Source: an uncultured Lachnospiraceae bacterium (lineage in GTDB: Bacteria > Bacillota > Clostridia > Lachnospirales > Lachnospiraceae). From it: a stretch of 64,000 nt of DNA. The position numbers were made by a program, and so were the translations under genes. Numbering within the stretch: position 1 is the stretch's first letter; every line of letters starts with the position of its first letter. The notes beneath the pieces were generated by a model, which searched no databases, was not told the DNA's origin, and saw only the letters and a program-made list of their open reading frames with translations. Where the stretch lies: positions 62,001-126,000 of the forward strand of contig CAJTQO010000003.1 in the NCBI GenBank assembly GCA_910578405.1, written 5' to 3'. Of this stretch, positions 52,700-62,489 are shown piece after piece.

Positions 52700-52728
52700 T
52701 TGATTTATCGAAAAGTAATCTCTATAAT
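52700..52728 (+). promoter_or_regulatory. promoter of ftsH
   Basis: TTGATT (52700-52705), 17 nt and TATAAT (52723-52728), 36 nt before ftsH. It lies in the divergent gap 52440-52763, which otherwise holds only a weak minus-strand -10 box. Confidence 0.75.
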
Positions 52729-52763
52729 AGAAAAGGCAAGAGGAATAGGAATAGGAGCAGAAG

Positions 52764-54962
52764 ATGGATAATAATAATTTAAATCAATATGACGGCGGCG
52801 GCTATAATGGAAACCGCGGCGGGAATAATAACGGAAATAATAACGGCGGAGGCCCCGGAGGAAATGGGGAGGATCCGAAACGACAGAGCATTGTGTTGCT
52901 TTTGGTGGCGGCTTTGGTGACTCTTCTTTGCATGAGTTATTTTATGAAGCTGATGACCGGCGGCACAGAACGTGAGGTCAGTTACAATGAATTTATGGAT
53001 ATGGTGGAAAAGGGGCAGGTAAAGAGCGTTGAAATTGACACAGACCGAATCAGCATTGCGCCGAAACAGCAGGGGGGGAACAGCAGCCCATATGCCGTCC
53101 CCACGGTGACTTATTATACCGGGAAGGTAGCGGATGAGGGTTTGGTTGCGTATTTGCTGGAAAAAGGGGTGGAGGTGAGCGGCGTGGTGCCGGATGGCTC
53201 CGGGATGCTGCTGTCCATTATCCTGACTTACATCCTTCCCATTCTGCTTATGTGGGTGCTGCTTAGCTTCCTGTTCCGCAGGATGTCAAAAAGCGGCGGC
53301 GGGATGATGGGCGTAGGCAAGAGCAATGCGAAAGTTTATGTGGAAAAGGAAACCGGCGTGACGTTTAAAGACGTGGCCGGAGAGGACGAGGCGAAGGAAT
53401 CGCTGCAGGAGGTAGTGGATTTTTTGCATAATCCAGGGAGGTACGCGAAGATAGGCGCAAAGCTGCCCAAGGGGGCATTGCTGGTTGGGCCTCCCGGAAC
53501 CGGGAAGACCCTTTTAGCCAAAGCAGTGGCCGGGGAGGCTCATGTGCCGTTTTTCTCGTTGGCAGGTTCTGATTTTATTGAGCTGTATGTGGGGGTCGGC
53601 GCCTCCCGTGTCAGGGATTTGTTTAAGGAAGCGACTAAAAATGCGCCCTGTATAATTTTTATTGATGAAATAGACGCCATAGGGCGCAGCCGGGATTCCA
53701 AGTATGGCGGCGGGAATGAAGAACGAGAGCAGACTTTAAACCAGTTGCTATCGGAAATGGATGGTTTTGATACGTCGAAGGGTATTTTAATTCTTGGGGC
53801 TACGAACCGGCCGGAGATTTTGGACAAGGCTTTGCTGCGGCCAGGGCGTTTTGACCGCAGGATTATTGTGGATAAGCCGGATTTGAAGGGACGTGTGGAG
53901 ATTTTAAAAGTTCATGCCAAAGATGTGCTGATGGATGACAGTGTGGATCTGGACGCTATCGCGCTGGCGACCAGCGGGGCTGTGGGGGCGGACTTGGCAA
54001 ATATGATTAATGAGGCGGCAATCAATGCCGTGCAAAGGGGCAGGGAATATGTATGCCAGCATGACTTATTTGAAGCTGTGGAGCAGGTGCTGGTGGGGAA
54101 AGAGAAGAAAGACCGCATTATGAGTAAGGAAGAACGTAAAATTGTCTCTTATCATGAGGTAGGACACGCTTTGCTCAGCGCTTTGCAGAAGAATTCGGAG
54201 CCAGTGCAGAAAATTACCATAGTGCCTCGTACCATGGGGGCTTTGGGGTATGTGATGCAGGTGCCGGAGGAAGAGAAATATTTGAATACGAAAGCGGAAT
54301 TGCATGATATGCTTGTAGGGTACCTGGGGGGAAGGGCGGCAGAGGAAATTGTGTTTGACACTGTAACCACAGGGGCGGCCAATGATATTGAAAAGGCAAC
54401 GAACATTGCCAAGAATATGGTGACTAGGTTTGGCATGAGCGATAAATTCGGGCTGATGGGGCTGGCTACCGTTGAAAATGAATATTTGGGCGGCGGTTCC
54501 CATTTGAACTGCAGCGATGTGACGGCGGCAGATGTGGATACCGAAGTAATGCTGATATTAAAGGGATGTTATGAAGAAGCCAAAAGCATGTTGGCCGAGA
54601 ACCGGGAATTAATGGATAAACTGGCGGCTCATTTGATTGAGAAGGAGACGATTACCGGGAAGGAATTTATGCAGATTTACCGGAAGGAAAAAGGCATTCC
54701 GGAACCGGAGGAAACGCAAGAGGATGGGAAGCCAGGGCATAGGATTTTAACGGGGCTTGGGAAGGAGAAGGCGCCTGGCGCTGCGCAAGAAAAAGAAGAG
54801 GCGGTCAGCGCTGTGCAGGAAGAAAATGAGGCGCAGAAACAAGAGGATGTTTCTGAGGAGGCAAAAGGGAAAGAGGAAGAGGCTGGGCCAGTTGGGCGTT
54901 TTTCCAACACGGCGGCGAATTTTGAGGAAGCGCTGCAGAAGAAAATAGAGGAACAGAAATAA
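52764..54962 (+). CDS. ftsH: ATP-dependent zinc metalloprotease FtsH
   Basis: A 732-residue membrane AAA+ protease that degrades misfolded membrane and regulatory proteins. A Gly/Asn-rich head (about 1-38) precedes TM1 (about 43-62), a short external domain and TM2 (about 149-171). Walker A GPPGTGKT is at 242-249, Walker B CIIFIDEID at 296-304, the second region of homology at about 345-366 and the zinc site HEVGH at 464-468. An acidic tail of about 80 residues is not conserved. AGGAG precedes ATG 52764. Confidence 0.97.
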   Translation: MDNNNLNQYDGGGYNGNRGGNNNGNNNGGGPGGNGEDPKRQSIVLLLVAALVTLLCMSYFMKLMTGGTEREVSYNEFMDMVEKGQVKSVEIDTDRISIAPKQQGGNSSPYAVPTVTYYTGKVADEGLVAYLLEKGVEVSGVVPDGSGMLLSIILTYILPILLMWVLLSFLFRRMSKSGGGMMGVGKSNAKVYVEKETGVTFKDVAGEDEAKESLQEVVDFLHNPGRYAKIGAKLPKGALLVGPPGTGKTLLAKAVAGEAHVPFFSLAGSDFIELYVGVGASRVRDLFKEATKNAPCIIFIDEIDAIGRSRDSKYGGGNEEREQTLNQLLSEMDGFDTSKGILILGATNRPEILDKALLRPGRFDRRIIVDKPDLKGRVEILKVHAKDVLMDDSVDLDAIALATSGAVGADLANMINEAAINAVQRGREYVCQHDLFEAVEQVLVGKEKKDRIMSKEERKIVSYHEVGHALLSALQKNSEPVQKITIVPRTMGALGYVMQVPEEEKYLNTKAELHDMLVGYLGGRAAEEIVFDTVTTGAANDIEKATNIAKNMVTRFGMSDKFGLMGLATVENEYLGGGSHLNCSDVTAADVDTEVMLILKGCYEEAKSMLAENRELMDKLAAHLIEKETITGKEFMQIYRKEKGIPEPEETQEDGKPGHRILTGLGKEKAPGAAQEKEEAVSAVQEENEAQKQEDVSEEAKGKEEEAGPVGRFSNTAANFEEALQKKIEEQK

Positions 54963-54967
54963 TAACG

Positions 54968-55000
54968 GGAGGTTCTTATGAAATATTGAGAACCTCCTTT
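54968..55000 (+). terminator. terminator after ftsH
   Basis: GGAGGTTCT (54968-54976) pairs with AGAACCTCC (54989-54997), followed by a short TTT. The T-tract is weak. Confidence 0.55.
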
Positions 55001-55076
55001 GTGGATGGATATTTTGAAGAAGCCGGAATGCCGTGCAGTTTGGGAGGCCGGATAGGGAGAGGTTAGGTGAGGGATA

Positions 55077-56960
55077 TTGTTTGATTTTGAGGAAGAGTTG
55101 AAAAAGCTGCCTGCCAGGCCAGGGGTCTATATTATGCATGACGGCAATGACACGATTATTTATGTGGGAAAAGCCATTAACCTCCATAACCGTGTCCGTT
55201 CTTATTTTCGCAAAAACATAGGACGGGGGCCGCAAATTGATAAGATGGTGACGCAGATTGCACGGTTTGAATATATCATTACAGATTCGGAATTGGAAGC
55301 GTTGGTGTTAGAGAATAATTTAATTAAAGAATACAGCCCACGCTATAACACGATGTTAAAAGACGATAAAACATATCCCTATATAAAGGTGACGGTAGGG
55401 GAGGCATATCCAAGGGTGCTTTTCTCCAGAGAGATGAAAAAGGATAAGTCCCGTTATTTTGGGCCTTACACCAGCGCGGCTGCCGTTAAGGATACCATAG
55501 AGCTGATTAATAAGCTTTATATGCTGCGGACTTGCAACCGGAGCCTGCCCAGAGAGGAGGGCAGGGACAGGCCATGCCTGAATTATCATATCAAGCAGTG
55601 CATGGCGCCCTGTCAGGGCAATATCGGACAGGAGCAATACCGGGAACGGGTGGAGCAGGCGTTGGACTTTTTGAATGGGAATTACCGGCCGATTCTAAAA
55701 GAGCTGGAACAAAAGATGCAGGAAGCTTCGGAAAATCTGGAATTTGAAGACGCTATGAAATACCGGGATTTGCATAACAGTGTGAAACAGGTGGCGCAAA
55801 AGCAGAAGATTACCGACAGCGATGGAGAGGACAAAGATATTATTGCTTTGGCGGCGGATGAAAACGATGCGGTGGTGCAGGTATTTTTTATCCGGGACGG
55901 GAAACTGATTGGCAGGGAACATTTTTATATGACGCATGTGTCGGGAAATGGCAGGGCACAGATTCTGTTGGATTTTGTCAAGCAGTTTTATGCAGGGACT
56001 CCGTTTATTCCGCGGGAACTGATGCTGCAGGAGGAGATTGAAGACATTGCCATTTTAGAACGCTGGCTGTCCACAAGGAAAGGGAACCGGGTATATATCA
56101 GGATACCGAAGAAGGGGACAAAGGAAAAGCTGGTAGAATTGGCGGCCAAAAACGCAGCGCTTGTTCTCAGTCAGGACAAGGAGAAAATCAAACGGGAAGA
56201 GGGGAGAACCATAGGCGCGGTAAAAGAGATTGCCGCATTGATTGGAGTGGAGGGCATCAGCCGGATGGAAGCGTACGATATTTCCAATATCAGCGGTTTT
56301 GCCAATGTAGGCTCCATGGTGGTTTTCGAAAAAGGGAAGCCGAAACGGAGTGATTACCGTAAATTCAAAATTAAGACAGTATCCGGGCCAGATGATTATG
56401 CTTGTATGAAGGAAGTGTTGACCAGACGTTTTGTCCACGGGATGGAAGAACAGAAATCCTTGGATTTGAAGGAATTGGAAAAGGAGTTTGGAAGCTTTAC
56501 TAAATTTCCGGATTTGATTCTGATGGACGGTGGAAAGGGGCAGGTCAATATTGCGCTGGAGGTTTTAAAGGAATTGGAGATTAATATTCCGGTATGCGGT
56601 ATGGTAAAGGATGACAATCACCGTACAAGGGGGTTGTATTTTAACAATGAGGAGATTCCCATCGACCGGCATTCGGAAGGGTTTAAACTGGTGACAAGAG
56701 TACAGGATGAGGCCCACCGCTTTGCCATAGAGTATCACCGTTCTTTGCGAAGCAAGACCCAGGTGAAATCAGTCCTGGATGATATTCCGGGAGTAGGCCC
56801 TTCCCGGAGAAAAGCTCTGATGCGTCATTTTAAATCCATTGAAGAGATAAAAGGGGCCGGGGTGGAACAACTGGCGCAGGCGCCGGAAATCCCGGCGCAT
56901 ATTGCGCAGGGGATATATGATTTTTTCCATAAGGATAAGGAATGCGCAGAAGAAGGATAG
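55077..56960 (+). CDS. uvrC: excinuclease ABC subunit C
   Basis: A 627-residue nucleotide-excision-repair nuclease. The GIY-YIG domain is at the start (GVYIMHDGNDTIIYVGKA), UVR motif near 205-235, the RNase H-like C-terminal nuclease domain (AYDISNISGFANVGSMVVFEKG) and a terminal helix-hairpin-helix (DIPGVGPSRRKALM). The start is TTG 55077 with AGGTGAGGG just upstream; no ATG gives a full N-terminus. A hairpin (AATAACTGGC, 56994-57003, with 57011-57020) follows but lacks a T-tract. Confidence 0.96.
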   Translation: MFDFEEELKKLPARPGVYIMHDGNDTIIYVGKAINLHNRVRSYFRKNIGRGPQIDKMVTQIARFEYIITDSELEALVLENNLIKEYSPRYNTMLKDDKTYPYIKVTVGEAYPRVLFSREMKKDKSRYFGPYTSAAAVKDTIELINKLYMLRTCNRSLPREEGRDRPCLNYHIKQCMAPCQGNIGQEQYRERVEQALDFLNGNYRPILKELEQKMQEASENLEFEDAMKYRDLHNSVKQVAQKQKITDSDGEDKDIIALAADENDAVVQVFFIRDGKLIGREHFYMTHVSGNGRAQILLDFVKQFYAGTPFIPRELMLQEEIEDIAILERWLSTRKGNRVYIRIPKKGTKEKLVELAAKNAALVLSQDKEKIKREEGRTIGAVKEIAALIGVEGISRMEAYDISNISGFANVGSMVVFEKGKPKRSDYRKFKIKTVSGPDDYACMKEVLTRRFVHGMEEQKSLDLKELEKEFGSFTKFPDLILMDGGKGQVNIALEVLKELEINIPVCGMVKDDNHRTRGLYFNNEEIPIDRHSEGFKLVTRVQDEAHRFAIEYHRSLRSKTQVKSVLDDIPGVGPSRRKALMRHFKSIEEIKGAGVEQLAQAPEIPAHIAQGIYDFFHKDKECAEEG

Positions 56961-57059
56961 GTGAAAAGGAGGATAGGCGCAAAGAAAGGGGGAAATAACT
57001 GGCCATACCAGCCAGTTATTGTATTCCCGGTTTCGAAAACAAAAGATATTTTTACATGT

Positions 57060-59747
57060 TTAGTTGCTGTGCGTTTCCCATTCCTGCAAGATAGCTTCGC
57101 AGGAGTCTACGTCAATCTCATCTACGGCAGTCCGAAGCCGTTCAATCAGTTCATGCTGCCAGTCTGTATAGCGGTATTGGTCCATTTCCTGGAAAGCGGA
57201 TTCCATCTCATCCATATCCAGATTGTCCAACGCGTCCCGCAGATTTTGAAAAAGAGCTTTCAAGGTTTCGGCTTCAGCGGGAACTTTATCCTCATCATGG
57301 CGGTCTTCCTCCGGGAAGTAGGGAGCTAAAATATTGGCATATTCCGCATATTTTTTTAACAGCCAAGGAGTCTGTTCGTGAATCATGGCAGCATTGTGGG
57401 CATTTCCTGCCTGCTCTAAGGCAGCGGCCATATCCGAGAGCGTGATGGCGCCGATTTGTCTGGAAGCGCTTTTTAAAGCATGTACTTCTATTGTATATCC
57501 ATGCCAGTCTTCGGCTTTCTCCAGGGCTTCAATGAGCTGGGATTTTTTCTTAATCAGGTGATAGTAGTCTTTCAGCACAGACCAGTATAGTTTCTCGCTG
57601 CCAAGAAGCTCCAGGGCGGCATCCACATCCAGGCCCTCAATTTTTAAGGCAGGCTTTTGCTCTGTCGTGTTCTTTGGTTTGTTGCGCTGGCTGACTTTTT
57701 GTATTTTATCTTTGGGCAGCCAATGTTTCAGTGTGGATATAAGGAAACGCAGTTCTATAGGCTTTGGCACAAAATCGTCCAGCCCTTCCCGGATAAACAT
57801 GGCGCGCGTGCCGGATACAGCATTGGCAGTCAGCGCAATAATCGGCACGTCGTCATAATCTTCATGGAACCTGCGGATAATATGGGTGGTTTCCACACCG
57901 TCCAGTTCCGGCATCATGTGATCCATAAAAATCAGGTCATAATGTTTCTGTGCAATTTTATCCAAGGCGATTTTACCGCTCAGGGCGGTGTCAATATGCA
58001 TCTGTATCGGTTCTAACAGCCCTTCCGTAACGGTCAGGTTGACAGTATTGTCATCCACAATAAGAACCTCCGCATCCGGCGCAATAAATTCAAAATCATC
58101 GTCTGAAGTATGGCTAAGGTACATATGCAGATCTTCCCGGTTGATAATTGCGGCAATGTTTAAGGAATAAAGGGGTTTCTTCACAATCAGCAGATTTTTG
58201 ACATCGCTGGTGTAGGAGGAATGGAAATCCAGCATAAGCACCCCGGTAACTTCCGGATGTCCTTGGATAAATCCTTCGATTGCTTCCGTGAAAACGCAGT
58301 GTTCAATAAAAAGGAACGTATTTTCATCTATCTCCAGTTCCGGCAAATCTTTCGGGGAAGTAATCGGCCGATAGGAGCCTCCAAGGCGGCGGATATCCAA
58401 TTCCAACTGTTCTTTCACATAAGGGTTGGATATGTATAGGTAGGCGGTAAACGGTTTTAAGTCCTTTAAGGATATACTGGGGGTGATATCTTCCACCCTC
58501 TGTGGGACAATAAAGGAAAAACGGCTGCCTTTCCCATATTCGCTCTCGACCCATATATTTCCGTGCATCAGAGTAAGAAGCTGCTTGGAAATGGCAAGCC
58601 CAAGCCCTGTGCCTTCCACATTCCGGTTCCGCTTGCTGTCCAACTGCTGGAAGGTTTGGAAGAGATTGCCAAAATCTTCTTTTTTGATGCCGATGCCGGT
58701 GTCAGTTACGGAAACAAGCAAATCAATCTGCAGGTTATGTTTGCGGATAAAATCCACTTTTAGGAGAACCTGGCCATGTTCGGTAAATTTGACCGCATTA
58801 TTGGCAATGTTAATAATAAGCTGTTTGATGCGGATTAGATCCCCATGCAGTTTGGTAGGGATATTCGGGGCTATGTCCAGAATTAGTTCCACATCTTTGC
58901 TGTCAATCCGTGCCGTAATGATATTCGTTACATCATTGATAATGGAAAACATTTCGTACTCGCTGGAGACAATATCCAGTTTTCCGGATTCAATTTTGGA
59001 AAAGTCCAGGATATCATTAATTATGGTGAGCAATGTTTTTCCCGAGGATTTAATTTGATTCACGTATTCCCGGGCAGTGGGGGGCAAATCCTCCCGCAAA
59101 GCCATTTCGGCCATGCCAATCACTGCATTCATCGGGGTGCGTATTTCATGGCTCATATTGGCCAGGAAGTCGGACTTCATCCGCGCTGCTTTTTCCACTT
59201 CAATTTTGGCCTGGTTCATTAAAACGGCATGATGGGCAATATTGGACAAAACGCTGGCAATAGTATGTAGGAAAGTGGCCACATCATGCAAAGATTCTTT
59301 TGGGACAATGCGGATTGCCGTGGCGCAATGCCAGTAAGTCATAGGATCCACATTGATTTCCCTTGCTGTTTCCATAATTCTGGTCATATTGGGCGGTTCG
59401 GTTAAAATCTGTCCGCCGATGAAACAGCCGATCATCTTGCCATCCGCCATAATCGGGGCTGCAAAGTCCAAAAGCCCCGCATGGCAGGTATATTGGCTGA
59501 CCGCGCCTCTTTTCATAGAGGTTTCCGCACCGTATTTATCGCATTGCTCACAACGCAGGCATCCAAGGGTGGATTTTCTTGTATATTTTTTGCAAAAATC
59601 AGAGAAATTGGTTCCCTCCGTGACCGCAACGCCATGTGCATCCGTAATCACGGATGCCAGCCCGGTCAGTTTGGAGAAAGCGTTTTGTACTTTCTGTAAG
59701 ATATCCACGTTGATGAAATCTGTAATATATAATTCATCATCCAGCAT
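57060..59747 (-). CDS. PocR-type hybrid sensor histidine kinase with receiver and Hpt
   Basis: An 895-residue soluble phosphorelay kinase. The N-terminal PocR domain (about 1-170) has a Cys cluster (C52, C63, C66, C69, C88, C108) and GCFIGGQ. HisKA carries H200 (NMSHEIRTPMNAVIG), and HATPase has NNAVKFTEHG and GTGLGLAI. A pseudo-receiver (about 430-545) precedes the true receiver with D609 (LIFMDHMMPELDG), and a C-terminal Hpt has H756 (EVHALKSASRQIGA). No membrane segment is present. A dual-receiver protein is encoded 51 nt upstream and is a likely partner. Confidence 0.92.
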   Translation of the reverse strand: MLDDELYITDFINVDILQKVQNAFSKLTGLASVITDAHGVAVTEGTNFSDFCKKYTRKSTLGCLRCEQCDKYGAETSMKRGAVSQYTCHAGLLDFAAPIMADGKMIGCFIGGQILTEPPNMTRIMETAREINVDPMTYWHCATAIRIVPKESLHDVATFLHTIASVLSNIAHHAVLMNQAKIEVEKAARMKSDFLANMSHEIRTPMNAVIGMAEMALREDLPPTAREYVNQIKSSGKTLLTIINDILDFSKIESGKLDIVSSEYEMFSIINDVTNIITARIDSKDVELILDIAPNIPTKLHGDLIRIKQLIINIANNAVKFTEHGQVLLKVDFIRKHNLQIDLLVSVTDTGIGIKKEDFGNLFQTFQQLDSKRNRNVEGTGLGLAISKQLLTLMHGNIWVESEYGKGSRFSFIVPQRVEDITPSISLKDLKPFTAYLYISNPYVKEQLELDIRRLGGSYRPITSPKDLPELEIDENTFLFIEHCVFTEAIEGFIQGHPEVTGVLMLDFHSSYTSDVKNLLIVKKPLYSLNIAAIINREDLHMYLSHTSDDDFEFIAPDAEVLIVDDNTVNLTVTEGLLEPIQMHIDTALSGKIALDKIAQKHYDLIFMDHMMPELDGVETTHIIRRFHEDYDDVPIIALTANAVSGTRAMFIREGLDDFVPKPIELRFLISTLKHWLPKDKIQKVSQRNKPKNTTEQKPALKIEGLDVDAALELLGSEKLYWSVLKDYYHLIKKKSQLIEALEKAEDWHGYTIEVHALKSASRQIGAITLSDMAAALEQAGNAHNAAMIHEQTPWLLKKYAEYANILAPYFPEEDRHDEDKVPAEAETLKALFQNLRDALDNLDMDEMESAFQEMDQYRYTDWQHELIERLRTAVDEIDVDSCEAILQEWETHSN

Positions 59748-59798
59748 AGATATATATCCGCCTTTCTGCGACAGCTCGCTGATTTCATTGTCTGTTTG

Positions 59799-61142
59799 TT
59801 AATTTACAAGTTTGCTGATGGTAGACAGCAGTTTAATATGGTCGATAGGCTTTAAGAGGTATCCCTGTGGCTTCAGGGCCAGAGCCTTTTCGATTTTGTC
59901 ACGTTCGGATATGCCAGTTAAAAAAATCACTGGTATATCATGGGTGGAAGGATTATCCCTTAATCTTTTCAATACGGCAGGACCGCTTTCCAAAGGCATT
60001 TCATAGTCTAAAAGGATTAGGTCTGTTTTTTTGTTTTCCAGAAATTTCATGGCAATTCTGCCGTTTAGAGCGGTTGCCACATCATATTTGTCTGCCAGGT
60101 GCCGCTTAATAATTTTAAGCATACGGGAATCGTCATCCACGACCAGGATATGTTTCCGGTTAGAATGTGAGGTATCCGCAGCTTCTTCTATATCCAGATC
60201 CAAATCGTTTACGGTGTCCAGAACTTTGGAAGCTTCGCCAATTTGGGCGGTCAGGGCAAGAAGCAGGGCATCCTGTTCGTCTTCTGGCGCGTTTTTTGCA
60301 TTCGCTGGTTTGGCATTTCCGGCGGGCGTTTCGGGCTTATTGCCCGGCTGGCTGGACGAGGGCTGTGCGCCAGAAGCCTGCGTCTGTTTGGAAGGCTGTG
60401 CGCCAGGAGCCTGCGTCTGTTTGGAAGGCTGTGCGCCAGGAGCCTGTGCCTGCCCGGAAGGCTGTGCGCCAGGAGCTTGTGTCTGTCCGGAAAATTGTGC
60501 GCCGGGAATCTGTGTCTGTCCGGAAGGCTGTGGGGCAGCGGCTCTTGGCGCCTGGCCGGAGAGCGGCTGCTGGACTGGGGCTTGCGCCTGCCCGGAAGAC
60601 GGGTTGGCCTGTTTTGCAGCCGGCGCAGGGTTTGCGGCCGGAGGGGCAGTGGGCTGGGCGTCGGCGGCAGTCCATGCCTGGCTAATGGACTGCACCATTG
60701 TGTCCACGGTTTGCTGCATCTTTACAGGTATCGGGATGGGCGGTGTGGAGTTTGAAGAGGCCGGATCCGCTTCCAAGCTGAAAAAATAGGTCAGGATCTT
60801 CTCTTCCATTGCGTTAAGGGTAATCGGTTTTTCCAAAACCAGGTCAACGGTTTCAGGAGCCATGCGCATATAAGCGTCACACTCCGCTCTGGTGCCGATG
60901 GCAAAGAAAGCGGTTTTGGCCGCTTCCGGGGTTTTCTTAAGGTCAGCCATCCGGCGGAAAGTCTCAGGCATTTCATGGTTGATACAATAAAGAAATCCAT
61001 TCGGCTGAAAATATTTTATATGGCACATAATATCTTCATAACGCGCGGAGGTGCATTGGAATTCAAAACTGCCGCCCAATTTTGCGAAAAGGTCGTCAAT
61101 AAGGGGTTTGTTATTTCCGGTTAGTAATATTTTATATTTCAT
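59799..61142 (-). CDS. dual receiver-like protein with proline-rich repeat linker
   Basis: A 447-residue protein. Residues 1-122 resemble a receiver fold (KYKILLTGNNKPLIDDLF, ending LVLEKPITL) but lack the acidic pocket and phospho-Asp. The linker (about 140-290) is Ala/Pro/Gln-rich and contains five 11-residue repeats like SGQTQAPGAQP. The C-terminal receiver (about 325-447) has VVDDDSRM, LILLDYEMP, LTG and LLKPID and looks functional. No output domain is seen. It could relay phosphate with the adjacent PocR hybrid kinase. Confidence 0.85.
   Translation of the reverse strand: MKYKILLTGNNKPLIDDLFAKLGGSFEFQCTSARYEDIMCHIKYFQPNGFLYCINHEMPETFRRMADLKKTPEAAKTAFFAIGTRAECDAYMRMAPETVDLVLEKPITLNAMEEKILTYFFSLEADPASSNSTPPIPIPVKMQQTVDTMVQSISQAWTAADAQPTAPPAANPAPAAKQANPSSGQAQAPVQQPLSGQAPRAAAPQPSGQTQIPGAQFSGQTQAPGAQPSGQAQAPGAQPSKQTQAPGAQPSKQTQASGAQPSSSQPGNKPETPAGNAKPANAKNAPEDEQDALLLALTAQIGEASKVLDTVNDLDLDIEEAADTSHSNRKHILVVDDDSRMLKIIKRHLADKYDVATALNGRIAMKFLENKKTDLILLDYEMPLESGPAVLKRLRDNPSTHDIPVIFLTGISERDKIEKALALKPQGYLLKPIDHIKLLSTISKLVN
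60361..60525. repeat. five 33-bp tandem repeats inside coding sequence
   Basis: Units start at 60361, 60394, 60427, 60460 and 60493. The 33-bp length is a codon multiple and encodes an 11-residue repeat in the linker of the dual-receiver protein. The copies differ at a few positions, mostly keeping the Pro-Gly-Ala-Gln frame. Confidence 0.9.
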
Positions 61143-61333
61143 AGGCGTTCTCCTTATTTTTACATCTGCTGTTTATAGCTCCTGTTTGCAGTCCGTCCGG
61201 CGTCCCTCAGCATCCTGGCTGTTTTGCGGGCAATTGGGGTGCGGATGCATGGTTGCTATTCTACTTTCTATTATACTTGATTATTTCTGTTTCTGCATTA
61301 CTTTTTTGATTTCAGGAAAAATTTCAGGATGAA

Positions 61334-61362
61334 TTGATATTATAATCCGACTATGTTAGAAT
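61334..61362 (+). promoter_or_regulatory. promoter of hprK-glucokinase-murB group
   Basis: TTGATA (61334-61339), 17 nt and TAGAAT (61357-61362) preceded by TGT, an extended -10. It lies 53 nt before hprK. Confidence 0.75.
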
Positions 61363-61414
61363 GAAGGAAAAAGGGACAGTTGAATGCCAAATATAAGGGA
61401 TAAAGGAGAATGCC

Positions 61415-62356
61415 ATGGCACATGTAAGTTTAAAAAGAATAATTGACAAGATGAAACTGGAGAACCTGACGCCGGAGTTGGATATTTCCAAGGTAAAGAT
61501 TACTCAGCCGGATATCAACCGCCCGGCTTTACAGATGGCAGGGTATTTTGAGCATTTTGACACGACCCGCCTGCAGGTGATCGGGTTTGTGGAATATACT
61601 TATATGGAAGGTTTGCCGGAGGAGAGAAAAAACGAGATTTACTCGAGGCTATTGTCCCGTGAAATCCCGGCCTTTGTTTTCTGCCGGGAACTGCAGCCGG
61701 ATTCTTTGTTCTTAAAGACAGCGGTGGAAAACAACGTCCCTTTGCTTATGACAAAAAAGTCAACGTCCGCTTTTATGGCAGAAATCATCCGGTGGCTGAA
61801 TGTAAAGCTGGCCCCGTGCATTTCCGTCCATGGCGTGTTGGTGGATGTTTACGGGGAAGGGGTGTTGATTACAGGGGAGAGCGGCATCGGCAAATCGGAA
61901 GCGGCGTTGGAGCTGATTAAAAGAGGACACCGTCTGGTTACGGACGACGTGGTGGAAATCCGTAAAGTCAGTGACGAGACGCTGATTGGCACTGCGCCGG
62001 ATATTACAAAGCATTTCATTGAATTGCGGGGAATCGGGATAGTGGATGTAAAAACGCTGTTTGGCGTATCCAGCGTAAGGGATACCCAAAATATAGATTT
62101 GGTCATCCGCCTGGAAGAATGGGATAAAGATAAGGAATATGACCGTCTGGGCCTGGAAGAGGAATATACGGAGTACCTGGGAAATAAGGTGGTGTGCCAC
62201 AACATTCCAATCCGTCCGGGACGGAATCTTGCGATTATCTGTGAATCGGCGGCAGTCAACCACCGCCAGAAGAAAATGGGCTACAATGCGGCCCAGGAAC
62301 TGTACACCCGTGTACAAAAATCCCTGGCAAAACGCAGAGAAGAAGAGGATGAGTAA
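61415..62356 (+). CDS. hprK: HPr kinase/phosphorylase
   Basis: A 313-residue bifunctional enzyme that phosphorylates HPr on Ser46 to control carbon catabolite repression. The Walker A motif GESGIGKS is at 154-161, H139 lies in SVHG, D177-D178 in VTDDVVEI and the family signature ELRGIGIVDV at 203-212. AAAGGAG precedes ATG 61415. A glucokinase gene follows 133 nt later, and MurB after that, the usual order in Clostridia. Confidence 0.97.
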   Translation: MAHVSLKRIIDKMKLENLTPELDISKVKITQPDINRPALQMAGYFEHFDTTRLQVIGFVEYTYMEGLPEERKNEIYSRLLSREIPAFVFCRELQPDSLFLKTAVENNVPLLMTKKSTSAFMAEIIRWLNVKLAPCISVHGVLVDVYGEGVLITGESGIGKSEAALELIKRGHRLVTDDVVEIRKVSDETLIGTAPDITKHFIELRGIGIVDVKTLFGVSSVRDTQNIDLVIRLEEWDKDKEYDRLGLEEEYTEYLGNKVVCHNIPIRPGRNLAIICESAAVNHRQKKMGYNAAQELYTRVQKSLAKRREEEDE

Positions 62357-62489
62357 GGGGAAAGGGCATGGAGCGGCCAGATGCGGAACCGGAAACAGCA
62401 TCAAAGAGCGGAATGCCGGAAGGATTAATGGACGCGTGAGCGGCCGGATGCGGAACTGGAATTAAGAATAAATAAGGAGGAGCAAAGAA

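Noticed and set aside
60031..60789. Cys/Ala/Gly-rich plus-strand frame of 252 codons with repeats
   Set aside because: It is the antisense reading of the tandem-repeat linker of the dual-receiver protein; its repeats derive from the 33-bp units.
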